A stretch of 64,000 nt of DNA from Streptomyces paludis (GCF_003344965.1 NZ_CP031194.1:992001-1056000); one strand, 5' to 3'. Counted from the stretch's first letter, positions 15,416 through 24,712 are shown. Made by a program: numbers and translations. The notes: generated by a model from the sequence alone, not told the origin.

Positions 15416-16285
15416 CTACGTGACGCGCCGGGGCCCGGGCGGCGCGCCGGCCGCGAGGGGCGAGCGGGCCAGCTCCAGACAGCCGGCGGCGATCAGCGCT
15501 ACGGCGGCGAGTTCGGGCAGGAGCCACCAGCCGGTGCGTACGGTCTCGCCGAAGAGCGTGACCCCGTACGCGATGCTGATCAGCGCGTCCCCGAGGGTGA
15601 GCATCGGCTGCGACGCGGCCAGGGAGCCAGCCTGGAGAGCGTTCTGGAGCAGGAAGAGGGCGCCCACCCCGGCGACGGCCATCCCGTAGAGCTGCCAGGA
15701 CGTGAGGACCGCGCCGATGCCGCCGGGGTCGAAGCGGGCGACGGCGTCCTTCATCAGGGCGGCGGTCAGCGCGTATCCGCCGGCCGCGGCGAGGCCGAGG
15801 AGCGCGGCCCGCGCGTTGCCGCGCAGCCGGAGCGACCAGAGGATCAGGCCGGCCTCGGCGGCGCCGGTGATCAGCAGCGCGGGGATCCAGGCGGCCGGCC
15901 GTACGGTGTCGGTGCCGCCGCCGGGGGCGGCCGTGGCCATGCCCAGCGTCAGACCGAGCGTCACCGCGGCCACCCCGTACCAGGTGGAGCGGGCGAGCCG
16001 GGTGCGGAAGAGGTAACTGGCGATCAGCAGGGTGGAGGGCAGCTCCAGTACGAAGATCGGCTGCACGACGGCGATCGGTCCGGTCGCGAGGGCGACGGCC
16101 TGACACGCGGCGGCCACCAGCACGAGCCCGATCCCGGCCAGCCACACCTTCTGCCGCAGCAGCCGCCCGATCAGGGAGAGGCGCATGGCCTCGGTGTCGG
16201 GGACGGTGGCGGCGGCGCGGCGCTGGAGCACCGCGCCGGAGCCGTTGCTGATCGCGGTCAGGATGGCGAACAGGACACTGATCAC
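15416..16285 (-). CDS. DMT-superfamily (EamA-like) permease
   Basis: 289 residues with about ten hydrophobic helices in two repeats of five, starting MISVLFAILTAISNGSGAVLQRRAA. The QPIFVLELPSTLL and GDALISIAYGVTLFGE motifs sit at the equivalent positions expected for EamA/DMT proteins. The Gln-Arg after helix 1 and the lack of a long loop fit the actinomycete DMT proteins related to magnesium- or small-metabolite transporters; the substrate is unknown. Its stop lies 8 bp from that of the convergent helicase-domain gene, with no obvious terminator. Confidence 0.85.
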   Translation of the reverse strand: MISVLFAILTAISNGSGAVLQRRAAATVPDTEAMRLSLIGRLLRQKVWLAGIGLVLVAAACQAVALATGPIAVVQPIFVLELPSTLLIASYLFRTRLARSTWYGVAAVTLGLTLGMATAAPGGGTDTVRPAAWIPALLITGAAEAGLILWSLRLRGNARAALLGLAAAGGYALTAALMKDAVARFDPGGIGAVLTSWQLYGMAVAGVGALFLLQNALQAGSLAASQPMLTLGDALISIAYGVTLFGETVRTGWWLLPELAAVALIAAGCLELARSPLAAGAPPGPRRVT

Positions 16286-16453
16286 CGGGCCATCATGCGG
16301 GCGGTACGGGCGCGAACCGGTCTCATCGGGGCGGGCGGGGCCGTCGGTCCGGACCGAATGGGGTACGCGAGCGGGTGCGCGGGGGCGCGAGTACGCGGGC
16401 GCGCGGAGTGACGCGGGGCGCCGAGTGACGCGGGGGCCCGGGGTGACGCCCCG

Positions 16454-18568
16454 TCAGCGCGTCCGCACGCCCGCGGCGCGGTGCAGCGCCTCGGTGGCCA
16501 GCCGGATCGCGCCGGCGCGGGTGTCGGGGGCGAGCAGGGAGGTCAGCACCGGTCCCCCGGCGGCGAGATGACGGTCGTACGGTACGACCACGACCGGTAC
16601 CCCGGTCTCCTCCAGATGGCGGGTGGCCGCCTTCACCCCGAAGGCGGCGTCCGGCGAGGAGACGGTGAGCGCGATGACGGTGCTGGCCAGGACGGGCCGG
16701 GGCAGCCCGGCCATCCAGTCGAGCACCGCGCGGGTGCTGCTGACGCCCTCCAGGGTGGCCGGCGCGACGAGCACGCGCGCGTGCGCGGTGTCCACGGCGG
16801 TACGGGCCACTTCGCCGGGGAGCGACTCACAGTCGACGACGGTCACACCGAAGTGGCAGCGCAGCGCGACCATCACCGTGCGGTACGCGGGGACGGTCAG
16901 GGGCGCGCCGATCCGCCCCTGACTGCCGGGCAGCAGCCAGCCGCCCTCCAGCGGGACGAGATAGCCGGTGATGTCGGTCAGCTGCATGGCCGCCGGGTCG
17001 AGGATCGCCGCGAGATCCGCGCAGCTCCAGCGCACGGTCTCGGCGCCGAGCCGGACCGGGAGCGTGCCGAGCGCGGCGTCGGCCTCGACGGTGACGACCG
17101 GGTCGTGGCGGTAGTGGTTGAAGGTACGGCTGAGCAGCGCGGTGACCGTGGTCTTCCCGGCGCCGCCCCGGATGCTGGTCACGACGATCTGCCGCCCGGA
17201 GGCGACGGGCAGCCGCAACTCCTCCGCGACCCGGTCGTCACCCCCACCGTCCCGCCCACCGGCCCCAAGCAGCCCCCGCGCGGCCCGCGTCGAGCGCCGC
17301 ACCAGCGACTCACCCCGCCGCGGCCTCGCCGCGGCGGCGGCGAGGGCGGGATCGGTGACGGCAACGGACTCGGGCGCGGGCATACGCACCACGGAAACCC
17401 CCGACCCCGCCACAGCCCCGGACACCACCCCGGGCCGCCCCGCCGGCACAGCAGGCGCCGACGCCGTGGGCGGCATCCCAGGCGCGGGCGCAGGCGCGGA
17501 CCGCCCGAACGGAGCGACCGGGGGACGCGGCGGCCCCTCGACTCCGGGCACAGGCGCGGCCGGTGGCTGGGCAACCGGCATGACCGGGGCGGGCCCGGCC
17601 GGGGCCGGCGGGGTCGACCACACACCAGCCCGAGGTACGGGGGCAGGCGCCGGGCCCGGCGCGGCCGGTGGCTGGGCAACCGGCGCGGCCGGGGCCGGAG
17701 ATGCCTGCGGCGGCACGGCAACGGGCGCGGGGGCAGCCAGCGCCTGGGCGGCGGAACTCGGCGCGGCCACCGGCCGTTCGGCCTGTGGAACGGTTGGTGC
17801 CGCAGGGAACGGCGGCACCACAGCAACGGGCTGGCCCGTCGCGAGGTACTCCGGCGCCCCAGGCATGGGAACCGGCACGGCCAGGGCCGGTGGGAGTAGC
17901 GGCGCGCCGGGCGGAGCCGCAGGCCGGTCGGTCGCCGCGGTTGCCGCCGGGACCGGCGGCGACCCGGGCGCGGGCACGGGACCCGCCGCGGCCGGTCGCT
18001 GGGCAACCGGTGTGACCGGGGCCGGAGATGGCTGCGGCGGCACGGCAACGGGCGGGCCTGACGGAACAGCCGAGGGGACCCGCGCCGCCACGGGCCCAGC
18101 CCCTGCCGCAGGCTGGGCGGGCGGAGCCGAAGGGGTCGGCAGCGCCGCGGGCGCGGGGGCGGCCAGAGGCTGGGCGGGCGAAGGCGCCGAGTAAGCCGGC
18201 GGCGCCGCTGGCGCGGGAACCGGCACGGCCGGCGCGCCGGGCGGAGCCGCAGGCCGGTCGGTCGCCGCGGTTGGCGCCGGGACCGGCGGTGACCCGGGCG
18301 CGGGCACGGGGCCCGCCGCGGCCGGTGGCTGGGCAGGCGGCGTCACCGGCGCGGCCATCGGCTGTTCGGACTGCGAAGCAGTCGTCGGCAGACCCGGCGC
18401 GGCACCCGGCGCAGCCGCTGGACTGGGCGGGGCGCTTGCCGCCGGGGGCATTACGGGTGGTGGGACGCTTGCGGCCAGTGGGATGACCAGGGGTGTCGTC
18501 GGTGGTGGGGTGTGGTGGTGGGGCGGGCCGGGACGGCCGTTGTTTTGTTGCCGGTCCTGACCGGACAT
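16454..18568 (-). CDS. Orphan MinD/ParA-like ATPase with long Pro/Ala-rich N-terminus
   Basis: 704 residues. About residues 1-420 are disordered Pro/Ala/Gly sequence; the last 260 form a MinD/ParA-like ATPase. The deviant Walker A is SIRGGAGKTTVTAL (about residues 462-475), followed by a VTVEADAALGTLP stretch and VTVVDCESLPGEVART as the Walker B region. GGGGGAT before ATG 18568 supports the start. The architecture matches EspI-like ATPases linked to type VII secretion and related actinobacterial MinD/ParA-family proteins. No EsxA/B, EccC or other ESX gene is nearby, so it is an orphan here. The Pro-rich part contains a duplicated block (17901-18334). Possible roles are membrane positioning or regulation of a secretion system elsewhere. 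Confidence 0.85.
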   Translation of the reverse strand: MSGQDRQQNNGRPGPPHHHTPPPTTPLVIPLAASVPPPVMPPAASAPPSPAAAPGAAPGLPTTASQSEQPMAAPVTPPAQPPAAAGPVPAPGSPPVPAPTAATDRPAAPPGAPAVPVPAPAAPPAYSAPSPAQPLAAPAPAALPTPSAPPAQPAAGAGPVAARVPSAVPSGPPVAVPPQPSPAPVTPVAQRPAAAGPVPAPGSPPVPAATAATDRPAAPPGAPLLPPALAVPVPMPGAPEYLATGQPVAVVPPFPAAPTVPQAERPVAAPSSAAQALAAPAPVAVPPQASPAPAAPVAQPPAAPGPAPAPVPRAGVWSTPPAPAGPAPVMPVAQPPAAPVPGVEGPPRPPVAPFGRSAPAPAPGMPPTASAPAVPAGRPGVVSGAVAGSGVSVVRMPAPESVAVTDPALAAAAARPRRGESLVRRSTRAARGLLGAGGRDGGGDDRVAEELRLPVASGRQIVVTSIRGGAGKTTVTALLSRTFNHYRHDPVVTVEADAALGTLPVRLGAETVRWSCADLAAILDPAAMQLTDITGYLVPLEGGWLLPGSQGRIGAPLTVPAYRTVMVALRCHFGVTVVDCESLPGEVARTAVDTAHARVLVAPATLEGVSSTRAVLDWMAGLPRPVLASTVIALTVSSPDAAFGVKAATRHLEETGVPVVVVPYDRHLAAGGPVLTSLLAPDTRAGAIRLATEALHRAAGVRTR
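17901..18334 (-). repeat. Direct repeat of ~104 bp inside the Pro-rich ATPase tail
   Basis: 17901-18004 and 18231-18334 are near-identical (a few mismatches) at an offset of 330 bp, in frame. Each encodes TAATDRPAAPPGAP plus the flanking AAGPVPAPGSPPVPA. It points to recent intragenic duplication. Confidence 0.85.
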
Positions 18569-18666
18569 CTCGGATCCCCCTCCGGGCCGACACCGCGTCG
18601 GGGCGGCTCCGCGCCTCCCCCACCCTCGCCAACTGATCCGAACCTATCATCGGACCCTCAGGACCC

Positions 18667-19170
18667 TCAGCCTTCGGCCAGCCCCAACAGACGTCGCATC
18701 CGGAGGTACTTCGCCGTCAGGCGTTCCCTCGTAGCGGGAGCCAGCACGGCCAGCCTCGCGGGATCCGCGTTGTGCGCGAGGTCGGCCTCCTTGATCAGGC
18801 GCGCGCCGGGGACGGCGAGGATCCGGGCGGCGTACTCCTCCGGCGGTTCGGCCGGGTGTTTGGTCAGCGCCAGCACCATGTCCTTGACGGCCGCCGGCAG
18901 CGGCGCCGAGTCCAGCCAGGCGCGGGAGAGCGCGTCGTCCTCGATCGCGTCGTGCAGCCAGGCCGCGGCGATCTGTTCGTCGCTGCCGCCCCGCCGGGCG
19001 ACCCCCTCCGCCACCGCCGCCAGGTGCTCCGCGTACGGCCGTCCCGCCTTGTCCGTCTGCCCCGCGTGCGCCCGGCGCGCCAGGGCCGCCACCTCGGGCA
19101 GGGGGAGGGACAGGGGGAGGGGGGAAGGGGTGTTCTGATTCGGTTGGGCTTTGGGGGCTTCGGCTTCCAT
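18667..19170 (-). CDS. HD-domain phosphohydrolase (167 aa)
   Basis: A small cytoplasmic protein resembling the HD domain of RelA/SpoT-like ppGpp hydrolases (HD_4 type): ARRAHAGQTDKAGRPYAEHL, AAAWLHDAIEDD (HD pair) and LIKEADLAHNADPARL are in the expected order. There is no synthetase domain, TGS or ACT domain, so it is a stand-alone hydrolase, perhaps a Mesh1-like small alarmone hydrolase or another nucleotide phosphohydrolase. The start at 19170 is the first ATG ahead of the domain; its ribosome binding site is poor. It is divergent from the pseudouridine synthase, with 46 bp between the starts. Confidence 0.85.
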   Translation of the reverse strand: MEAEAPKAQPNQNTPSPLPLSLPLPEVAALARRAHAGQTDKAGRPYAEHLAAVAEGVARRGGSDEQIAAAWLHDAIEDDALSRAWLDSAPLPAAVKDMVLALTKHPAEPPEEYAARILAVPGARLIKEADLAHNADPARLAVLAPATRERLTAKYLRMRRLLGLAEG

Positions 19171-19216
19171 GTGGGGATGATCCCTCTCGTCCGTCCGGTC
19201 GGTACACTCCCGGCCC

Positions 19217-20152
19217 GTGGCCCGTCGACACCGTCCCCCGCCGCCCGCCCCGCTCCCCCAGCGCGCCGGGATCGATCCCGTACGGCTGCGGCTGCCCGCG
19301 GATCCCGGCGGGGCGTGGGCGACCGTCCGGGACCATCTCGTGGCGCGGTTCGGCGCGGCCGTCGGGGTGGCGCGGGTCGAGGCGATGCTGCGGGACGGGC
19401 GGTTCGTGGGGGTGGACGGGGCCGCGGTCGGGGGCGGGGAGCCGTACACCGCCGGGCGGTACGTGTGGTTCCACCGGGACTTCGCCGCCGAGGAGCGGGT
19501 GCCGTTCGAGGTCGGGGTGGTCCACCGCGACGAGCGGATCGTCGTCGCCGACAAGCCGCACTTCCTGGCCACCACCCCGCGCGGCGGCCATGTCACCGAG
19601 ACCGCCCTCGCGCGGCTCCGCGACACCCTCGGGCTGCCGGAACTCCAGCCCGCGCACCGGCTGGACCGGCTGACCGCCGGGCTGGTGCTCTTTGTCGTAC
19701 GGGCCGGGGACCGGGGCGCGTACCAGACGCTGTTCCGGGACCGGGCGGTGCGCAAGGAGTACGAGGCGATCGCGCCGTACGACCCTGCCGTGGCGCTGCC
19801 CGTCACCGTGCGGGACCGGATCGAGAAGGAGCGCGGGGTGCTCACCGCGCGGGTGGTGCCGGGTGAGCCGAACGCCGAGAGCCGGGTCGAACTCGTCGAG
19901 CGCCGGGGCGCGTTGGGCCGCTACCGGCTGCTGCCCGCCACCGGCCGCACCCATCAGCTGCGGGTGCATATGAACGGTCTGGGGCTGCCGCTCCTGGACG
20001 ACCCGCTCTATCCGGTCGTCCAGGACCGCGCCCCCGATGACTACACGCGCCCGCTCCAACTCCTCGCCAAGGTACTGGAGTTCACCGATCCGGTGACGGG
20101 CGCGCCGTGCCGTTTCGAGAGCCGGCTGCGGCTGGCTCAGTGGCCGCGCTGA
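19217..20152 (+). CDS. RluA-family pseudouridine synthase
   Basis: 311 residues. An N-terminal RNA-binding (S4-like) portion (about 35-95) precedes the catalytic domain. Visible RluA motifs are PAHRLDRLTAGLVLFVVR (catalytic Asp in HRLD, about residue 140) and GRTHQLRVHMNGLGLPLLDDPLYP near the C-terminus, here quoted as GRTHQLRVHMNGLG. It should isomerise uridine in rRNA or tRNA; the target position is not predictable. The 3' end overlaps the convergent MBL gene by 16 bp. Confidence 0.93.
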   Translation: MARRHRPPPPAPLPQRAGIDPVRLRLPADPGGAWATVRDHLVARFGAAVGVARVEAMLRDGRFVGVDGAAVGGGEPYTAGRYVWFHRDFAAEERVPFEVGVVHRDERIVVADKPHFLATTPRGGHVTETALARLRDTLGLPELQPAHRLDRLTAGLVLFVVRAGDRGAYQTLFRDRAVRKEYEAIAPYDPAVALPVTVRDRIEKERGVLTARVVPGEPNAESRVELVERRGALGRYRLLPATGRTHQLRVHMNGLGLPLLDDPLYPVVQDRAPDDYTRPLQLLAKVLEFTDPVTGAPCRFESRLRLAQWPR

Positions 20153-20766
20153 ATCCACTCCGCCAGCTGCGGCGCCTCGGCGCCCACCGTCGTGCTGTCG
20201 CCGTGTCCCGTCCGGACGACCGTCTCCGGCGGCAGCGCGAGCAGCCGGTCGCGGATCGAGTCGATGATCGTCGGGAAGTGCGAGAACGACCGGCCGGTGG
20301 CGCCGGGGCCGCCCTGGAAGAGCGTGTCGCCGGTGAAGACCGTCCCCAGCTGGGCCGCGTACAGGCAGACCGCGCCCGGCGCGTGCCCGGGGGTGTGCAG
20401 CACGGTCAGCGTGGTCCCGGCGACGGAGAGCGTGCCGCCGTCGGTCAGCTCGCCGTCCGGCAGCCGCTCGGGGTGGGTCTGCTTCCACAGCGGCAGGTCG
20501 TCCGGGTGCAGGAGGACGGGCGCGCCGGTGGCGGCGGCGAGCGCGGGGGCCGCGTCGATGTGGTCGTTGTGCGCGTGGGTGCAGACGATGGCGCGCAGTG
20601 TGCGGCCCGCGAGCGCGGCCTCGATGGCGGCGGCGTCGTGGGCGGCGTCGATGACGATCGCCTCGGTGTCGTCGCCGACGATCCAGACGTTGTTGTCGAC
20701 GTCCCAGGTGCCGCCGTCGAGCGAGAAGGTGCCCGAGGTGACGAGATGGTCGATGCGTACGGTCAT
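20137..20766 (-). CDS. MBL-fold hydrolase coupled to mscR (candidate S-formylmycothiol hydrolase)
   Basis: 209 residues starting [14 protein letters not shown]. It is a glyoxalase II-like metallo-beta-lactamase with THAHNDHID (metal site, about residue 66), HTPGHAPGAVCLY, FTGDTLFQGGPG and a late TGHGD. The ATG shares one base with the mscR stop, so the two are translated together. Established: mycothiol-dependent formaldehyde dehydrogenase gives S-formylmycothiol, and an MBL protein is encoded next to it in mycobacteria too. Inference: this enzyme hydrolyses S-formylmycothiol to formate and mycothiol. Confidence 0.9.
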   Translation of the reverse strand: MTVRIDHLVTSGTFSLDGGTWDVDNNVWIVGDDTEAIVIDAAHDAAAIEAALAGRTLRAIVCTHAHNDHIDAAPALAAATGAPVLLHPDDLPLWKQTHPERLPDGELTDGGTLSVAGTTLTVLHTPGHAPGAVCLYAAQLGTVFTGDTLFQGGPGATGRSFSHFPTIIDSIRDRLLALPPETVVRTGHGDSTTVGAEAPQLAEWIQRGH

Positions 20767-21851
20767 CAGAGCGCCACCACCGAGCGCAGGACATCGCCCT
20801 CGTGCATCCGCGCGAACGCCTTCTCGACGTCGCCGAGTCCGATGGTCTCGGTGACGAAGGCGCCGAGGTCGATCCGGCCCTGCTGGTGCAGGTCGATCAG
20901 CATCGGGAAGTCGCGGGACGGCAGGCAGTCGCCGTACCAGGACGACTTGAGCGCGCCCCCGCGGCCGAACACGTCGAGCAGCGGCAGTTCGAGCTTCATC
21001 TCCGGGGTGGGGACACCGACCAGGACGACCGTCCCGGCCAGGTCGCGGGCGTAGAACGCCTGCTTGTACGTCTCGGGGCGGCCGACCGCCTCGATGACGA
21101 CATCCGCGCCGAAGCCGCCGGTCAGCTCGCGGATCGCCTCGACGGCGTCGGTGGAGCGGGAGTTGACGGTGTGGGTGGCGCCCATCGCCTTCGCCGTCTC
21201 CAGCTTGCGGTCGTCGACGTCGACGGCGATGATCCGGGCCGCGCCCGCGAGCCGCGCGCCGACGATCGCCGCGTCCCCGACACCGCCGCAGCCGATGACG
21301 GCGACGGAGTCGCCGCGGCCGACCTGTCCGGTGTTGATGGCGGCGCCGATGCCGGCCATCACCCCGCAGCCGAGCAGTCCGGCGACAGCCGGGGAGACGC
21401 TCGGGTCGACCTTGGTGCACTGGCCGGCCGCGACCAGGGTCTTCTCGGCGAAGGCGCCGATACCGAGGGCCGGGGACAGCTCCGTACCGTCGGTCAGGGT
21501 CATCTTCTGCTTGGCGTTGTGCGTGTTGAAGCAGTACTGGGGCCGCCCGCGCAGACAGGCCCGGCAGTTGCCGCACACCGCACGCCAGTTGAGGATGACG
21601 AAGTCGCCGGGGGCGACCTCGGTGACACCCTCGCCGACGGACTCCACCACACCCGCGGCCTCATGGCCGAGGAGGAAGGGGAAGTCGTCGTTGATGCCGC
21701 CCTGCTTGTAGTGCAGATCGGTGTGACAGACGCCGCACGCCTGGACCTTCACCACGGCCTCACCGGGCCCCGGGTCGGGGATGACGATCGTCTCGACCCG
21801 CACCGGCTCGTTCTTGCCGGGAGCGATGACCCCTTGCACCTGCTGCGCCAT
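20766..21851 (-). CDS. mscR: S-(hydroxymethyl)mycothiol dehydrogenase
   Basis: 361-residue zinc-dependent medium-chain dehydrogenase. It oxidises S-(hydroxymethyl)mycothiol, the adduct of formaldehyde and the actinobacterial thiol mycothiol, with NAD. Catalytic zinc ligands are in [15 protein letters not shown] and [15 protein letters not shown]. The structural zinc loop is [15 protein letters not shown], and the Rossmann motif is [15 protein letters not shown]. The [16 protein letters not shown] segment is characteristic of this clade rather than of general alcohol dehydrogenases. It is the first gene of a two-gene formaldehyde detoxification operon. A mild ribosome binding site (CAGGT) lies upstream of ATG 21851. 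Confidence 0.93.
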   Translation of the reverse strand: MAQQVQGVIAPGKNEPVRVETIVIPDPGPGEAVVKVQACGVCHTDLHYKQGGINDDFPFLLGHEAAGVVESVGEGVTEVAPGDFVILNWRAVCGNCRACLRGRPQYCFNTHNAKQKMTLTDGTELSPALGIGAFAEKTLVAAGQCTKVDPSVSPAVAGLLGCGVMAGIGAAINTGQVGRGDSVAVIGCGGVGDAAIVGARLAGAARIIAVDVDDRKLETAKAMGATHTVNSRSTDAVEAIRELTGGFGADVVIEAVGRPETYKQAFYARDLAGTVVLVGVPTPEMKLELPLLDVFGRGGALKSSWYGDCLPSRDFPMLIDLHQQGRIDLGAFVTETIGLGDVEKAFARMHEGDVLRSVVAL

Positions 21852-21913
21852 GCCAGGACCTGCCTTTCCTCGTACCTCGGGAACCTCACGAATGTACGTC
21901 AGGAGGCGGCGGC

Positions 21914-22615
21914 TCAGGGCGCCAGTACGTCGAGTTCGTGCAGGGCGCCCACCGCGATCTCCCTGGTCAGCTCCTCCGCGCGGGCCGCGTCGCCCGCGCG
22001 GATGGCCTCGGCGACCCCCACATGGAGGGTGACGGCGGCGGGGTCCGGGTCCGGGAACATCACCTGGTGCTGGGTCCGGCCGGTGAGGACCTCCGCGACG
22101 ACATCGCCGAGCCGGGCGAACATCTCGTTGCCCGACGCGTTGAGCACCACGCGGTGGAAGGCGATGTCGTGGACGAGGTACTCCTCCAGCCGGCCGCCCC
22201 GGGAGGTGGCGACCATGCCGAGCGTCTGCTCGGTGAGCGCCGCGCACTGCTCGGGCGTGGCGTGGCGGGCGGCGAGCCCGGCGGCGACCGGTTCGACCGC
22301 GGAGCGCAGGGTGGTCAGCGAGCGGAGCTGGCGGGGGCGGTCGGTGCCGGCGAGGCGCCAGCGGATGACGCGCGGGTCGTAGACGTTCCACTCCTCGGTG
22401 GGGCGTACGGTCACGCCCACCCGGCGCCGGGACTCCACCAGATGCATGGACTCCAGGACGCGGACGACCTCGCGGACAACGGTGCGCGAGACGTCGAAGC
22501 GCTGCGCGACCTCGTCGGTGCGCACCACGCTGCCCTGCGGGTATTCGCCGGCGGTGATGGCGAGACCGAGGGTGTCCAGCACATGGGTATGCAGGCCCCG
22601 GCCTTCAGTGGTCAT
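21914..22615 (-). CDS. gntR: GntR/FadR-family regulator of gluconate genes
   Basis: 233 residues: an N-terminal winged helix (about 10-70; [27 protein letters not shown], quoted as [15 protein letters not shown]) and a C-terminal all-helical FCD ligand domain (about 95-220) with metal-binding residues in HDIAFHR and a late HVGVAEA. It is divergent from gntK-gntP, and the gap contains two inverted copies of a GTNNNAC-type operator. Expected to repress gntKP and itself until gluconate or 6-phosphogluconate binds. Confidence 0.9.
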   Translation of the reverse strand: MTTEGRGLHTHVLDTLGLAITAGEYPQGSVVRTDEVAQRFDVSRTVVREVVRVLESMHLVESRRRVGVTVRPTEEWNVYDPRVIRWRLAGTDRPRQLRSLTTLRSAVEPVAAGLAARHATPEQCAALTEQTLGMVATSRGGRLEEYLVHDIAFHRVVLNASGNEMFARLGDVVAEVLTGRTQHQVMFPDPDPAAVTLHVGVAEAIRAGDAARAEELTREIAVGALHELDVLAP

Positions 22616-22647
22616 GGGGACAGCCTACGGGGCACGGTCCGGCAACA

Positions 22648-22694
22648 ATAAGTACGACATTTATGTCACAGCCTCTTGAATAAGTCGTACCTAA
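22648..22694. promoter_or_regulatory. Two inverted GntR operators in the gntR-gntK gap
   Basis: Site 1, AAGTACGACAT (22650-22660), and site 2, AAGTCGTACCT (22682-22692), are inverted copies of one motif, AWGTCGTACYT. They contain the FCD-GntR signature GT-N3-AC and are centred 32 bp apart, about three helical turns. This places both on one DNA face and suits a dimer-of-dimers or loop. Confidence 0.75.
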
Positions 22695-22764
22695 TGGGTT
22701 TCAGTAGCGCGACGGACTCGTGTCCGTCGGTGAACCGATGTCGAGGAAGACAGCGAGGCAAGCG

Positions 22765-23274
22765 ATGAGCACCCCCCACGTCGTCGTGGTGATGGGCGTA
22801 GCAGGGACCGGGAAGACCACGGTCGGGCCCCTGCTCGCCGAGGCACTGGGCGTCCCGTACGCCGAGGGCGACGACTTCCACCCGCCGGCGAACATCGCCA
22901 AGATGTCCGCCGGTACGCCGCTGGAGGACGCCGACCGGTGGCCCTGGCTGGACGCGATCGGCGCGTGGGCCCATGGCCGGGAGGCGCTGGGCGGGGTGGC
23001 GAGCAGTTCCGCGCTCAAGCGGGTCTACCGGGACCGGCTGCGGGCCGGGGCGCCCGGGATCGTCTTCCTCCACCTCACCGGTGACCGGTCGCTCGTCGAG
23101 CGGCGGATGTCGGAGCGCAAGGGACACTTCATGCCCACCGCGCTGCTGGATTCGCAGTTCGCCACCCTGGAGAACCTGGGGGCCGACGAGGCGGGCGTGG
23201 CCGTCGATGTGTCGGGCACGCCGCAAGAAATAACCGAACGGGCCGTCGCCGCGCTGCGCCGGCTGGAAAACTGA
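22765..23274 (+). CDS. gntK: Gluconokinase
   Basis: 169 residues starting MSTPHVVVVMGVAGTGKTT; the start at 22765 is supported by GAGG 6 nt upstream, and the P-loop is GVAGTGKTT. GDDFHPPANIAKMSAGTPL, DRWPWL and SSSALKRVYRDRLR are the gluconokinase signature elements, and ERKGHFMP lies in the lid. It phosphorylates gluconate to 6-phosphogluconate for the pentose phosphate pathway. It is followed 10 bp later by gntP. Confidence 0.95.
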   Translation: MSTPHVVVVMGVAGTGKTTVGPLLAEALGVPYAEGDDFHPPANIAKMSAGTPLEDADRWPWLDAIGAWAHGREALGGVASSSALKRVYRDRLRAGAPGIVFLHLTGDRSLVERRMSERKGHFMPTALLDSQFATLENLGADEAGVAVDVSGTPQEITERAVAALRRLEN

Positions 23275-23284
23275 AGGAACCCCC

Positions 23285-24691
23285 GTGACACCCCTGAGCA
23301 GTCTCAGCGTCGAGACGCTGGCAGCGGGCGCGACCGAGCCGATCACTTCGGCGGGCAACGCGCATCTGGGTCTGGCGGTCGTCGGCGGTATCGCCGTGAT
23401 CGTCCTTCTCATCACCGTCTTCAAGCTGCACGCGTTTCTTGCCCTGACCCTGGGCTCGCTGGCCCTGGGCGCCTTCGCGGGCGCCCCGCTGGACAAGACC
23501 ATCGCCAGCTTCACCGCCGGTCTCGGCTCGACGGTGGCGGGTGTCGGTGTGCTGATCGCGCTCGGCGCGGTCCTCGGCAAGCTGCTGGCGGACTCCGGCG
23601 GCGCGGACCAGATCGTCGACACGATCCTGGCGCGGGCCAGCGGCCGGGCGATGCCCTGGGCGATGGTGCTGATCGCGTCGGTGATCGGGCTGCCGCTCTT
23701 CTTCGAGGTCGGCATCGTGCTGCTGATCCCGGTGGTGCTGCTGGTCGCCAAGCGCGGCAACTACTCCCTGATGCGGATCGGTATCCCCGCGCTGGCCGGG
23801 CTCTCCGTGATGCACGGGCTGATCCCGCCGCACCCCGGTCCGCTGGTCGCGATCGACGCCGTCGGCGCCAACCTCGGCGTCACACTGGCGCTGGGCATCC
23901 TGATCGCCATCCCGACGGTGATCATCGCCGGTCCGCTCTTCTCCCGGTACGCCGCGCGCTGGGTGGACCTTCCGGTCCCCGAGAACATGGTCCCGGAGCG
24001 CACCTCCGACGATCTGAAGACCCGGCCGAGCTTCGGCGCGACCGTCGCCACCGTGCTGCTGCCCGTCGTGATGATGCTGGGCAAGGCGCTGGTCGACATC
24101 ATCGTGGACGATCCGACGCACACGGTCCAGCGGGTCGCCGATGTCGTGGGCTCGCCGCTGATCGCGCTGCTCTCCGCCGTCTTCGTCGGTATGTTCACGC
24201 TCGGCCGGGCGGCCGGGTTCAGCAAGGGCAAGCTCTCCACGACCGTCGAGAAGTCGCTCGGCCCGATCGCGGGCGTGCTGCTGATCGTCGGCGCGGGCGG
24301 TGGCTTCAAGGGGACGCTGATCGACTCGGGCGTCGGCCAGATGGTGCTGGACATCTCCAAGAACTGGTCGATCCCGGCGCTGCTGCTGGCCTGGCTGATC
24401 GCCGTGGTGATCCGGCTGGCCACGGGCTCCTCGACGGTGGCGACGATCTCGGCGGCGGGTCTGGTGGCGCCGCTCGCGGCGGACATGTCCACGACGCACG
24501 CGGCGCTGCTGGTGCTGGCGATCGGTACGGGCTCGATCTTCTTCAGCCATGTGAACGACGCCGGGTTCTGGCTGGTGAAGGAGTACTTCGGAATGACCGT
24601 CGGACAGACGATCAGGACCTGGTCGGTGATGGAGACACTGATCTCGGTGACCGGGATCATCTTCGTCCTGCTGGTGTCGCTGGTGTTGTAG
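23285..24691 (+). CDS. gntP: Gluconate:H+ symporter, GntP family
   Basis: 468 residues from GTG 23285 (GAAGGA 6 nt upstream), with 12-13 hydrophobic segments. GntP family traits include GLPLFFEVGIVLLIPVV, HGLIPPHPGPL, ATGSSTVATISAAGLVAP and SHVNDAGFWLVKEYFG, all present. It imports gluconate with protons and forms an operon with gntK, presumably controlled by the divergent gntR. A strong hairpin follows. Confidence 0.95.
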   Translation: MTPLSSLSVETLAAGATEPITSAGNAHLGLAVVGGIAVIVLLITVFKLHAFLALTLGSLALGAFAGAPLDKTIASFTAGLGSTVAGVGVLIALGAVLGKLLADSGGADQIVDTILARASGRAMPWAMVLIASVIGLPLFFEVGIVLLIPVVLLVAKRGNYSLMRIGIPALAGLSVMHGLIPPHPGPLVAIDAVGANLGVTLALGILIAIPTVIIAGPLFSRYAARWVDLPVPENMVPERTSDDLKTRPSFGATVATVLLPVVMMLGKALVDIIVDDPTHTVQRVADVVGSPLIALLSAVFVGMFTLGRAAGFSKGKLSTTVEKSLGPIAGVLLIVGAGGGFKGTLIDSGVGQMVLDISKNWSIPALLLAWLIAVVIRLATGSSTVATISAAGLVAPLAADMSTTHAALLVLAIGTGSIFFSHVNDAGFWLVKEYFGMTVGQTIRTWSVMETLISVTGIIFVLLVSLVL

Positions 24692-24712
24692 CGATCCGTC
24701 CGTACGCGTGAC

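Noticed and set aside
16454..18568. MinD/ParA-like gene as part of a type VII secretion locus
   Set aside because: No Esx, EccB-E or mycosin gene is nearby, so only the family resemblance is stated.
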